From contig JAAUPE010000047.1 in NCBI GenBank assembly GCA_012034595.1, positions 1 through 46,613 on the forward strand: DNA of 46,613 nucleotides, in the 5' to 3' direction. Source of the stretch: Calothrix sp. CSU_2_0. Its GTDB lineage: Bacteria; Cyanobacteriota; Cyanobacteriia; Cyanobacteriales; Nostocaceae. The notes under the pieces were generated by a model. The model was not told the DNA's origin. It was given only the letters and a program-made list of their open reading frames with translations, and made no database searches. Position numbers and translations under genes: made by a program. Positions 17,706 through 26,567 of this stretch are shown here, one piece after another (within the stretch, counting starts at the first letter, position 1; every line of letters begins with the position of its first letter).

Positions 17706-19024
17706 CTACATTTCATACTTTAAATCTCTAGCCTTCCTCTCTTCTGTATCTAACAAGATATTGCCAATCTCAAACAAAATATCCATCGTACCTTTGTACC
17801 CAACCTTAGTGACTTGACCATTGCCCAAACGGTCATAGATAGGAATACCTTGACGATAAAATGGAATATTTAAACGTCTAGCAACATTACCAGCATGAGA
17901 ATTACCAATTAATAAATCAGAACCCCGAGCTAAATCCTCAAAATCTTCATAGTCACCAATAACAACCTTATCAATTGGTAGTTGCTCTAAAAGTGGCGAT
18001 CGCGTTGTCGTCACAGCAGCTTGAATTTCTGCCCCCATCGATTGCAAAAACAGAACTGTTGACCACAACAAATCTGGCTCTAATGCTAAAGATATACGCT
18101 TACGCCCAAAATAAAAGTGCGTGTCTAACATCGAATCCTGTAATTGTTTACGTTGACGACGAAACTTCTCAGGAACACTCACCCCACTCACATCAGAAAG
18201 TGCCTGCAAAAACTCATCCACAGGTTGCAAACCAGTCAATTCTGTAAACACCTCAATGGTATTTCAAATCGCTGTTCCAAAATTTCCGCAGCACCTCGCA
18301 CACTTTCACCTAAAGCAATAGTAAAACACGAACTACCTACTTTTCTTAACTGTTCTAAAGTCGTTCCACCAACAGTAATCGGACTCCAAGAATCATCCAA
18401 ATGACCATCCATTGAAGCCGATAAATCCGGCACAACAATAGGTACTAATCCAAACTCAGCAACAATATCTTTAACCTGCTGAATATCACCCGGAGTAAAT
18501 GCCGAACCAGCTAATATATTCACCTGTTGAGGAATAGTTCTACCCGCTTCCGGTAATTCCCTAACAATACCCTCCACTGCTGCGGCAAAACCATCCTGTA
18601 ATGCACCTTTAAAATCAGGTGAAGAAACCAAAATAATTGGTAAACTATCCAACTCAGGATGACTCTTACGGAAATCCTTCAGAATTCCCTGCATATCATC
18701 TCCTCGCGTCTCCGTCAGTCCAGTCGTACACAATCCGATAATCTCTGGATTTGACTTCTCCATCAAAGTCAGAATTGCCTGTGTAATATTATCTTCACCA
18801 CCAAGAATAGTAGTCACCTCAGTCATCGCAGTAGTCGCAAGTGGAATTGCCTCACGGAAATGTCGTACTAAAATCACCTTCGCAAAAGCAGTACAACCCT
18901 GCGAACCATGTAAAAGTGGAACCATTCCCTTCAGTCCTAAAAAAGCCATCGCTGCACCTAACGTCTGACTTTGTTTAAGAGGATTAACCACAACAGATTT
19001 ATTTGGAACCGAAACCATCGCCAT
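17706..19024 (-). pseudogene. nifN: nifN, split by a one-base frameshift
   Basis: Cofactor scaffold subunit that works with NifE. The first frame (19024 to 18236) holds the N-terminal 260 residues, including KGMVPLLHGSQGCTAFAKV with its cluster cysteine and GLCTTGLTETRGDD. It ends ...EQRFEIPLRCLQN and stops. The second frame (18251 to 17706) continues VFTELTGLQPVDEFLQALSD to the normal C-terminus. Joining them needs one added base near 18254-18257 (CCATTGAGG where CCATATGAGG is expected for PYE). Total length then is about 440, usual for NifN. I see no slippery site or stimulator. Either an assembly indel or a real lesion in a gene needed for nitrogen fixation. Confidence 0.9.
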
Positions 19025-19152
19025 TTATTTACCTCCCAGAATGCGATCGCACTTTAAATACACACCCCTACCCATCTTTTATTTCTTCTCTTCTTGGCGT
19101 TCTCCGCGACTTGGCGGTTTAATAAAAATATTTTTAACCAAAGACAGAAAAA

Positions 19153-20583
19153 CTAAACAAAAATCTCCTCCGGCAAATCCAACCAATCCAAGCAAGACTC
19201 ACCAAGAATCTCAGTCCCCAAATCCCAAGGAGCAGGCTTACGAATTTGCTCCCACACAGGACTATGAAGAGCCTCATCCAACTCCCGTGCCATCTCCACC
19301 ATGCCACTATACCCAGCATAAGTATGATGACGCTCTTGGTTAATATCAAGAAAAGGAATCCGAGCCTTCAGCGCAGTGTATTGGTTACGACCACCAGCAA
19401 TGAGCATTTCAGCTTTTGTATCATCAATCACTCGCAAAATCTCTTGAGGATTGCCTTTTTCCAATGTCACCCCATCTTTACCAAGTAATTTTTTAATTTT
19501 GGCTTTGTCCTCTTCCGTACTCTTTTTAGTACTGGTAGCAACAACATCCATTCCTAAATCTTGTGCTGCCGAGATAATCGACCAACTCTTCACGCCACCC
19601 GTATAAATTACAACTCTGCGCCCCTTGAGCCTGGCACGATAAGGAGCTAGTGCAATATCTAATTTCGCATTTTCTTCAGCAATTAACTGTTCCGTACGCG
19701 CTTGCAATTCCACATCACCTAATTTTGCGGCAATATTCCGCAAACAACGGTTCATATCCTCAATTCCGTAAAATGATTCTTCAATGTAAGGAATACCGTA
19801 GCGTTCCTCCATCTTCCGCGCCATATTAATCAACGCTTTCGAGCAAATCATTACATTTAATTTGGCACGGTGAGCATAAGTGATTTCCTGATAGCGAGCA
19901 TCACCCGTGATTTTAGATAAAACACGAATACCTAATTTTTTCAACAAAGGCAATATATTCCACATTTCACCAGCAATATTATACTCACCAATAAGGTTAA
20001 TATCGTAAGGAGTAGAGTATTCTGGTTCACCAGTACCAACAACATATTCGAGTAAAGCTTCACCACCGATACGGTTGCCAAGGTTTTTACTACCTACGAA
20101 GCCAGCAGCATTAACTGGAATAATGGGTATGTTGATTTTTTTTGCTGCCGCTTGGCACACCGCATCCATATCTTCGCCGATGAGCGCTGTAACACAGGTC
20201 GAGTATACGAATATCGCTGCGGGGTTGTAACGCTTATGGATATCCAGGATAGCTTTATAGAGCTTTTTTTCTCCGCCGAAGATAACGTCATTTTCGCTTA
20301 AGTCTGTTGTAAAACCCATTTTATAAAGCGTTGGACCCGACGATAGACTTCCGCGACTACCCCAGGAATTACCAGCGCAAGCAATGGGTCCGTGTACTAA
20401 ATGAGCAGCATCAGTAATTGGTACAAGGGCAATCATTGCACCATCAAATGCACAACCTCCTTGCGCTGCTCCTGGTTGTGCTTGTTGGCTACATACTTTC
20501 TTCTTCTCACCATTTTTTTGACTGTTATGTTCGCATCCCGGTTCGGTCAAAAGTTCGTTAATTTTCGCTTGGGTAATTTTCAT
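19153..20583 (-). CDS. nifE: NifE, FeMo-cofactor assembly scaffold
   Basis: 476 residues, homologous to NifD; forms the NifE2N2 scaffold on which the cofactor is finished. Cysteines that hold its cluster are visible in [28 protein letters not shown] and [12 protein letters not shown]. Uninterrupted and of normal length. It is preceded by a 394-bp spacer after nifK. The spacer to nifN (19025-19152) carries a 'CTTCTTGGCGTTCTCCGCG'-type repeat common between cyanobacterial genes. Confidence 0.95.
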   Translation of the reverse strand: MKITQAKINELLTEPGCEHNSQKNGEKKKVCSQQAQPGAAQGGCAFDGAMIALVPITDAAHLVHGPIACAGNSWGSRGSLSSGPTLYKMGFTTDLSENDVIFGGEKKLYKAILDIHKRYNPAAIFVYSTCVTALIGEDMDAVCQAAAKKINIPIIPVNAAGFVGSKNLGNRIGGEALLEYVVGTGEPEYSTPYDINLIGEYNIAGEMWNILPLLKKLGIRVLSKITGDARYQEITYAHRAKLNVMICSKALINMARKMEERYGIPYIEESFYGIEDMNRCLRNIAAKLGDVELQARTEQLIAEENAKLDIALAPYRARLKGRRVVIYTGGVKSWSIISAAQDLGMDVVATSTKKSTEEDKAKIKKLLGKDGVTLEKGNPQEILRVIDDTKAEMLIAGGRNQYTALKARIPFLDINQERHHTYAGYSGMVEMARELDEALHSPVWEQIRKPAPWDLGTEILGESCLDWLDLPEEIFV

Positions 20584-20977
20584 ATTTTTTGATATTGGAT
20601 GAGATAGTTTAATTTGGATAGTTTAATGTGTAATCGATAATTGTTACAGCTATTTTTTGGTAAATAAACTAGATATTTTTATTTCACACAGGGCGCGGAG
20701 AGAAGTAGCTAGGGTCGTTTTTCGTCCCCGCAAAATTAGTCAAAGGCGCAAAGAGAAATAAAATAATATTCTTAAATAAATCAAAAGTAATGTATTTACT
20801 AGCTCCTAAATCTTAACTAATAAGAAAAAAGGAAAGGAAATGACTAGATATAGGTAATTGAGAAATAGTAATTAGTAATTAAGAATATGTTCATGACTAC
20901 CGATTAACTATTACCCATTACCTACTTCCTTAAGCCTTTTCCTTTTCCTTACCGGGCACGCTGCGAGTGATTAATTC
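20584..20977. other. nifK-nifE spacer
   Basis: AT-rich spacer with a GGGCGCGGAGAGAAG...GGCGCAAAGAG dispersed-repeat fragment (20693-20755) and AATTAGTAATTAAG-type short repeats (20865-20925). No gene seen. A promoter for nifEN may be present, but no site can be named with confidence. Confidence 0.5.
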
Positions 20978-22513
20978 TTAACGAACTAAATCGAAGGAGA
21001 TGTCTGTTACACCAGTGATGTTGCTGTTGCGATCCATTTCATCAAGTAGTGTATTAACAACCCAGTTGAGAATATTCAAACCACCTTGATAACCAAGGGT
21101 CGAGTAACGGTGTAAGTGGTGACGGTCAAAGATAGGATAACCAATGCGTACCATTGGAATCTTAGTATCACGCCACAAGTATTTACCGTAGGAGTTGCCA
21201 ACAAAGAAATCTACAGGTTCGGTGAACAATAAGCTACGGAAGTGCCATAAATCTTTTTGAATCCAGACAGTTGCACCTTGACCAAATGGGCTAGCTTTAA
21301 GCATAGTTTCCATTTCAGTCTTAAATTCTTCGTCACCGTTGTTGCAAAGAATGTGAACTGGTTCAGCACCCATTTCTAGCAAGAAACTGGTAACGCTATA
21401 AATTAAATCCGGGTCTCCGTAAATAGCAAACTTCTTACCGTGAATCCATGCATAAGAGTCAGTCATCGCGTCAACCAAACGACCACGTTCGACTTCCAAC
21501 TCGGTAGGAATAGATTTACCAGTAATTTCAGAAATAGCCATTAAGAACTCGTCAGTACCCTTAACGCCAAAGGGACGGAGAACTTTGGTATCTTGCTTCC
21601 AGTTTTTCTCAATGTACTCGCGAGTTTTCTGGGTGGTGTAGCGTTGCAAACAAACAGTGGCTTTAGCATTGATTGCATCTTCTACATCTTCAATCTTGGT
21701 TCCACCAGGATACATTTGGAAGTCACCATCATTAGGTGAGTCAAAGTAATCGCTGGTGTCAGAAACGATTGTGTGAGGAACATCCATCACATTAAGCATC
21801 CGCTTAACTTCGCGGTTATTACCTACATAGGTATCAAAACCAGAGATAATGTTAACTTTGCCGTTAGCTTTACCCTTCTTACCTTCAGTCAGGTTAAGAA
21901 GAATACCCTTCATCATGTTGTCATAGCCAGTGGTGTGGGAACCAACAAAGCTAGGAGTATGAGCAAAAGGAACGGGTAAATTTTGGGGAACTGCACCAGC
22001 ATTCTTAGCACTACCGATGAATGCACTCAAGTCATCACCAATTACCTCTGCCATACAGGTGGTGCAAACTGCAATCATTTTGGGTTTGTAAAGTTTGTAA
22101 GAAACTTCCAAACCTTCAATCATGTTATTTAAACCACCGAAAACAGCAGCATCTTCTGTCATTGAAGAAGAAACAGCCGAGCAAGGCTCTTTGTAGTGAC
22201 GGCTAAGGTGTGTACGGAAGTAAGCTACGCAACCTTGTGAACCTTGAACAAAGGGAAGTGTGCCTTCGATACCAAGGGCAGCGAACATTGCTCCTACAGG
22301 TTGACAACCCTTAGCAGGGTTAACGGTTAAAGCTTCACGAGCGAAGTTCTTTTCCCGATATTCCCAAGATTTTGTCCATTCGGAAACACGTTCAACTTCT
22401 GCATCGGGGTGAGCACCTTCAAATTGGTCATGCTTGTTCTTGAAGAGTTTAGTGTATTCTTCCTGCTTAAATAGTTCTAAGTGGTCTACTATTCTATCTG
22501 GATTTTGTGGCAT
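20978..22513 (-). CDS. nifK: NifK, nitrogenase MoFe protein beta subunit
   Basis: 511 residues. P-cluster cysteines are in NPAKGCQPVGAMFAALG, VQGSQGCVAYFRTHLSRHY and AVCTTCMAEVIGDD, with the conserved serine-rich AVSSSMTEDAAVFGG beside them. Full length and intact. Starts 165 bp after the nifD 3' end. In normal operons nifH-nifD-nifK are co-transcribed; here transcripts from the nifH promoter must cross the elements in nifD before reaching it, so expression should depend on excision or on a local promoter. Confidence 0.97.
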   Translation of the reverse strand: MPQNPDRIVDHLELFKQEEYTKLFKNKHDQFEGAHPDAEVERVSEWTKSWEYREKNFAREALTVNPAKGCQPVGAMFAALGIEGTLPFVQGSQGCVAYFRTHLSRHYKEPCSAVSSSMTEDAAVFGGLNNMIEGLEVSYKLYKPKMIAVCTTCMAEVIGDDLSAFIGSAKNAGAVPQNLPVPFAHTPSFVGSHTTGYDNMMKGILLNLTEGKKGKANGKVNIISGFDTYVGNNREVKRMLNVMDVPHTIVSDTSDYFDSPNDGDFQMYPGGTKIEDVEDAINAKATVCLQRYTTQKTREYIEKNWKQDTKVLRPFGVKGTDEFLMAISEITGKSIPTELEVERGRLVDAMTDSYAWIHGKKFAIYGDPDLIYSVTSFLLEMGAEPVHILCNNGDEEFKTEMETMLKASPFGQGATVWIQKDLWHFRSLLFTEPVDFFVGNSYGKYLWRDTKIPMVRIGYPIFDRHHLHRYSTLGYQGGLNILNWVVNTLLDEMDRNSNITGVTDISFDLVR

Positions 22514-22540
22514 TTCTTTATCTCTTTCTGTGTGGAGTTA

Positions 22541-22580
22541 TGGGCTGGTAATGGGGGAGTGGAGAGTGGGAAGTGGGGAG
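22541..22580. repeat. GGGGAGTG-type short repeats between nifD and nifK
   Basis: Purine-rich near-repeats (GGGGAGTGGAGAGTGGGAAG...) on the plus strand, followed by CTTCCCTACTCCCTATTCC (22641-22670). Same type as the STRR families elsewhere in the cluster. Confidence 0.6.
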
Positions 22581-22677
22581 GAATAGAAGATGAAAGGTAG
22601 AAGATAAAGGTCTATTTTCCTTATTTCTTTTAACTTTTACCTTCTTCCCTACTCCCTATTCCTTACTCCCTCTCTAA

Positions 22678-22819
22678 TTAAGCTGCTTTTTTAGCAGCAA
22701 CTTTGGCTTTTTTCCAAGGTGTACCAATCAATGACCATGTGGGGCTATTGAGTGCTAAGTCCATATCGCGAGCGAAGATTGCGAAACCGTCGTAACCGTG
22801 ATAAGGACCGGAGTAATCC
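22678..22819 (-). CDS. nifD: nifD, 3' segment (last 47 codons) beyond the nifD element
   Basis: Reading from the element core the frame is [20 protein letters not shown], then [20 protein letters not shown] and AAKKAA-stop, the C-terminus of the MoFe alpha subunit. It has no start of its own and is made only as part of nifD once the inserted DNA is removed. The rest of nifD should continue across the 11-bp core, but see the remnant at 32660-32710. Confidence 0.97.
22809..22819 (-). repeat. nifD-element core site, nifK-proximal copy
   Basis: CGGAGTAATCC (GGATTACTCCG on the coding strand), the 11-bp XisA core known from Anabaena. It is the exact border between nifD coding sequence and element DNA and encodes (W)DYS. 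A second identical copy in the same orientation is at 32660-32670. Confidence 0.95.
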
Positions 22820-22908
22820 TTTTTGTGGTTTAGCAATTTTAAATAGTTTTATGTTATTGATAAGCAATATTAAACAGAATTATGCTTGTTGATAACACAT
22901 TTATTTTT

Positions 22909-23002
22909 AGTCTAAATCTAGGCTAAATCTAAGTCCAAAATCTAAGTTCATAATCTAAGTTCATAATCTAAACTCAAAATCTAAACTTAAAATCTAAATT
23001 TG
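22909..23002. repeat. AATCTAA heptanucleotide-type array inside the nifD element
   Basis: About twelve copies of AATCTAA/AAGTTCAT-like 7-mers in series between the core and xisA. The remainder of the 22820-23174 gap is AT-rich; no NtcA palindrome (GTA-N8-TAC) is evident. Confidence 0.75.
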
Positions 23003-23174
23003 GCTCTCTCTGGTAAGTAATTTATTTATGTGAGTTTGGAGAGATGAAGATTTTATCAATAAAAAGGAGAAAGTGTAAATTTGATAAAAGTTAGTTTTTG
23101 CAGGTTCAAATTTAATTTATTTAGCGATACATTTTTGGTTAAAGCTTGTAATCTCCTAACTATAAAACGAGTAT

Positions 23175-24470
23175 ATGCAAACAAAATTACAACAGGAAGT
23201 AGAACTAATAAATATACGATTGAAATCTGCAAAGACAAAAGTGACAATTAGGGAATCAAATGGAAGTTTACAGTTACGAGCGACTTTACCAATTAAGCCA
23301 GGAGATAATGACATAAAAGGAACAGGAAGAAAGCAATATAATCTAAGTTTGAATATTCCTGCTAATTCAGATGGACTTAGAACTGCTGAGGAAGAATCAC
23401 AAGAATTGGGTAAGTTGATTGCTCGCAAAAATTTTGTATGGAATGAGAAATATTTAGGAAATGAAATAATTAAAAAAGACTTTAAAACTATCGGAGAACT
23501 ACTAACCCAATTTGAATGTGAGTATTTTAAAACACATAAACGTACGATAAAAAGTGAACATACTTTTTTTTATTATTTTTCCCGAACCCAGCGATTTACT
23601 AATTCTCAAGACTTAGCAACTGCGGAAAATCTGATAAATTCGATTGAGAAAATTGATAAAGAATGGGCAAGATATAATGCAGCAAGGGCTATCTCGGCAT
23701 TCTGTATTACATTTAAAATTGCAATAAATTTATCTAAATATTCAAAAATACCTAATAATAGTTACCGAAAAATACCAACTGATGTAGAAATATCGCAGGG
23801 AATTAACAAGTTTGAAAGTTACTTAAATAATAGAGGTAATCAAGTTAATCAAGATGTGCAAGATAGTTGGAAACTTTGGAGATGGACTTATGGGATGTTA
23901 GCAGTATTCGGTTTACGTCCGCGTGAACTTTTTATTAATCCCGATATAAATTGGTGGTTAAGTTCAGAAAATGTAGACTTAAGTTGGAAGGTAAATCGAG
24001 ATTGTAAGACAGGGGAAAGGCAAGCATTACCTTTATATCGACAGTGGATTGAAGAATTTGATTTAAGAAATCCGAAATATTTAGAAATGCTGGAAACCGT
24101 AATTAATAAAAAAGACAGTACTAAACATGCAGAAATAACTGCATTAACTCAACGAGTTAGCTGGTGGTTTCGGAAAATTGGTTTGGATTTTAAACCCTAT
24201 GATTTACGTCATGCTTGGGCAATTAGAGCGCATGTGTTAGGGATTCCCATCAAAGCTGCGGCAGATAATTTGGGTCATAGTGTCCAGGTTCACACCCAAA
24301 CTTATCAGCGTTGGTTTTCTTTGGATATGCGGAAATTAGCGATTAATCAAGCTTTGAGTAAGAGGGATGAGATTGAAGTGATTAGGGACGAGAATTGGCA
24401 ATTAAAAATAGAGAATGAGAGGTTGAAGTTAGAGATTGAAAAATTGAAAATGAATATGGTTTATAAGTAA
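23175..24470 (+). CDS. xisA: XisA, nifD-element excision recombinase
   Basis: Tyrosine-type recombinase of 431 residues. The catalytic residues are Arg248 (FGLRPREL), a Lys near 278, Tyr342-D-L-Arg345, His368 (NLGH) and Tyr377 (TYQRWF). It shares its plan with XisC in this window (both have [16 protein letters not shown] and DLRHA) but lacks the roughly 80-residue polar N-terminus. A C-terminal Glu/Leu/Lys coiled-coil tail follows residue 390. It lies 355 bp inside the core and points into the element. The start is the first ATG; no strong ribosome site precedes it, and a longer form cannot be excluded. Confidence 0.94.
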   Translation: MQTKLQQEVELINIRLKSAKTKVTIRESNGSLQLRATLPIKPGDNDIKGTGRKQYNLSLNIPANSDGLRTAEEESQELGKLIARKNFVWNEKYLGNEIIKKDFKTIGELLTQFECEYFKTHKRTIKSEHTFFYYFSRTQRFTNSQDLATAENLINSIEKIDKEWARYNAARAISAFCITFKIAINLSKYSKIPNNSYRKIPTDVEISQGINKFESYLNNRGNQVNQDVQDSWKLWRWTYGMLAVFGLRPRELFINPDINWWLSSENVDLSWKVNRDCKTGERQALPLYRQWIEEFDLRNPKYLEMLETVINKKDSTKHAEITALTQRVSWWFRKIGLDFKPYDLRHAWAIRAHVLGIPIKAAADNLGHSVQVHTQTYQRWFSLDMRKLAINQALSKRDEIEVIRDENWQLKIENERLKLEIEKLKMNMVYK

Positions 24471-24504
24471 ATTTGAACCTGTTTAAAAGTCTAATAAATA
24501 TTTT

Positions 24505-25608
24505 CTAGACTGCGACTTCAACGCGATCCCGTCCTTTTATTTTTGCCTGATAGAGAGCAATATCGGCACGTTTTGTTAGTGATTCTATGGTGTCGCAGGA
24601 TTGGGAGATAGCAATACCAAAGCTAGCTGTAACTCTGTTAACAGGTAAATAAGAGTGTTGGGAAATACATCTGCATAAGTTATCTGCTAGATTAACCCCA
24701 TCTTGGAGTGTCACCTCATTCATGACAATCAGAAATTCTTCACCACCCCAACGACCTAAGCTACACTTACTACTGATACCATTTTTGAGTACATTTGAGA
24801 TTTCAATCAGAACTCTATCCCCAGTCTGATGTCCATATTTATCATTAACTTGTTTGAAATGGTCTATGTCAAGTAAAATCACAACTACCTTGGTATTGAT
24901 ATTCTTTGCTTTGGTGAAACTTTGCTGAAGAATCTCATTGATGGCACGTCTGTTCGCAATTCCAGTCAAATAATCAAAATTTGCGATGATTTTTAGAGAA
25001 TCGACTTGAACTCTGGCTCTAATCAACGACTTTTCCATGAAGCTAATCCATAGCAAAGCTGCAATATAAATAGGATGGGAAAAAACCATCTGAACTAAAA
25101 CTGGCAAGATATTATCATTCGAGGCAAGATTCAGACCAAATGCAAATTTTAAGAGAAAGGGCAACAATAGTGATGTATAAATTAAAATTGACGCGACAAT
25201 AGCTTGATGTCTTTGCAAAAAAATGAATATGATTATATAAACAAGGGGAAAACATTGAGCAAAAACATCTATATAGTCGTTGTTTTCAAATGGCTCATAT
25301 CCGTAAATGGCAGCTTGTAGATAAATCGCATAGTAAACAGCAAAACCTCCGACGCTAATTGAAGCTGCGAGATTGTAACCATTTTGCCAAAAGCAAAGAA
25401 TTACTATTGAAGCTAACATTAAAACCATTAGGCTTGGGTAAGCTATGTAGTTAATGCAGTTGTCTAATATCGATGCGTGGCTTCCCCATACTAAAGCAAT
25501 TCCTGCGATCGCTAACCCAATAATTATTTTCAGTAACCGTATTTGAAAGCTACGAATTTCAATGCATGTGGAGTCTACATTCTCACCTGACAAAGAGTTT
25601 GTAATCAT
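24505..25608 (-). CDS. membrane-anchored GGDEF diguanylate cyclase
   Basis: 367 residues. About six hydrophobic segments fill residues 25-200 (a 7TM/MASE-like sensor of unknown ligand), followed by a GGDEF domain with FDYLTGIANRRA, DIDHFKQVNDKYGHQTGD and the active-site signature GRWGGEEFLIV. It should make cyclic di-GMP at the membrane. The RxxD inhibitory site normally five residues before GGEEF is absent (SSKC), so product inhibition by that route is unlikely. It faces xisA tail to tail, 34 bp apart. Confidence 0.92.
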   Translation of the reverse strand: MITNSLSGENVDSTCIEIRSFQIRLLKIIIGLAIAGIALVWGSHASILDNCINYIAYPSLMVLMLASIVILCFWQNGYNLAASISVGGFAVYYAIYLQAAIYGYEPFENNDYIDVFAQCFPLVYIIIFIFLQRHQAIVASILIYTSLLLPFLLKFAFGLNLASNDNILPVLVQMVFSHPIYIAALLWISFMEKSLIRARVQVDSLKIIANFDYLTGIANRRAINEILQQSFTKAKNINTKVVVILLDIDHFKQVNDKYGHQTGDRVLIEISNVLKNGISSKCSLGRWGGEEFLIVMNEVTLQDGVNLADNLCRCISQHSYLPVNRVTASFGIAISQSCDTIESLTKRADIALYQAKIKGRDRVEVAV

Positions 25609-25674
25609 TATTATTTGGTAGAAATATTAATTCATTGTCCTCTACCAAATCTTAAATAATAATAAATTAAATTG

Positions 25675-26140
25675 AAAATGTGGAAATTACGGATATAGCA
25701 AACAATTTTGCCTATTTTGACGAAAATAGACAAATGCAACAAGACTTACTTTTTTCAATATTAATATTTATATTAATGTTTTCCAATTTTAAATGAAAAT
25801 GGGGAAAATACTGATATAATAGTTAAATTTATGTTTTAATCATAGATTAAATAACATATAAACAGTAATTTATGTCTATGATTATAATCATAAATCATGA
25901 GTATTTAAAACCAGAATGTGGAAAATACTGATATGATATTAGTCGCTACTGAAGACCATAGTAAAAGCACTATAGCAATTATAGATTCATGCGATGTGCC
26001 AAATGTATGGATAAAAGCAGCTAAAGCCTGTTTGTATATGCTTCGCGAGCATTGTTACAGAAAAAGTTGCTAAAGTTTTTATGTCACTACGTTTCAGAGC
26101 ACTAAGGTTCCACTTCAGAATAATGTGGAAATTACTTAGG
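25675..26140. repeat. iterated motif AATGTGGAAAWTACKGATAT, four copies
   Basis: Copies begin near 25676, 25797, 25915 and 26121, all in the same orientation. The first three are about 120 bp apart; the last is weaker. They lie in the 959-bp gap between the GGDEF gene and the EF-G gene. No function can be assigned; regulatory or iteron-like roles are possible. Confidence 0.55.
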
Positions 26141-26203
26141 TGATTTCAATTAGATAAGTTTACCGCCACCGTTAGTTTCAGCACTTTGACAAGCTCAGTG
26201 CAT

Positions 26204-26365
26204 CGCTTCGCTCAACCAACTAAGGAGCGAGAGTTGAGCGAAGCGGAAACTCGTCAATCTGAGTATATTCTTTGCCAGAAATCACCTTAAAGTATTCGTA
26301 TTCCAAGAAAAAAAGTGCCGTCATTACGTAGCTTGCTTCTGGTGCTTCGGAGTACGCAATGACGG
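26204..26365. repeat. two REP-like hairpins
   Basis: CGCTTCGCTCAAC/GTTGAGCGAAGCG (26204-26245) is a perfect 13-bp stem. CCGTCATTACGTA/TACGCAATGACGG (26318-26365) pairs at 12 of 13. Similar palindromic units are scattered in cyanobacterial intergenic DNA. Confidence 0.65.
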
Positions 26366-26461
26366 GTTTTAGATCGTTTATTTGTTGGAACACTCTTATA
26401 CTGAGATTTCCGAAGTTTTGGAAAAATATTTTTGTGATAAAACCTGAAGCTAACCGTCAAG

Positions 26462-26495
26462 AAAAAACCGATCGCATTGATTGAATGCGATCGGT
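26462..26495 (-). terminator. Rho-independent terminator of the EF-G gene
   Basis: A perfect 12-bp stem ACCGATCGCATT/AATGCGATCGGT with a 5-base loop (26467-26495) is followed on the minus strand by TTTTTT (26462-26467). It lies about 70 bp beyond the EF-G stop codon. Confidence 0.85.
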
Positions 26496-26567
26496 AGATT
26501 CGGGTATATAAAGGGAGAGGCTATACAGCTAACACATCTCTACATACATGATTGGGCATATAAAATC

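Noticed and set aside
18236-18257. Programmed frameshifting in nifN
   Set aside because: No slippery heptamer, Shine-Dalgarno-like stimulator or downstream hairpin is visible, and the homologues I know are uninterrupted.
25933-26073. 46-codon open frame (MILVATEDHSKSTIAIIDSC...)
   Set aside because: It begins inside one of the iterated motifs, has no ribosome site and no recognisable similarity; kept as non-coding.
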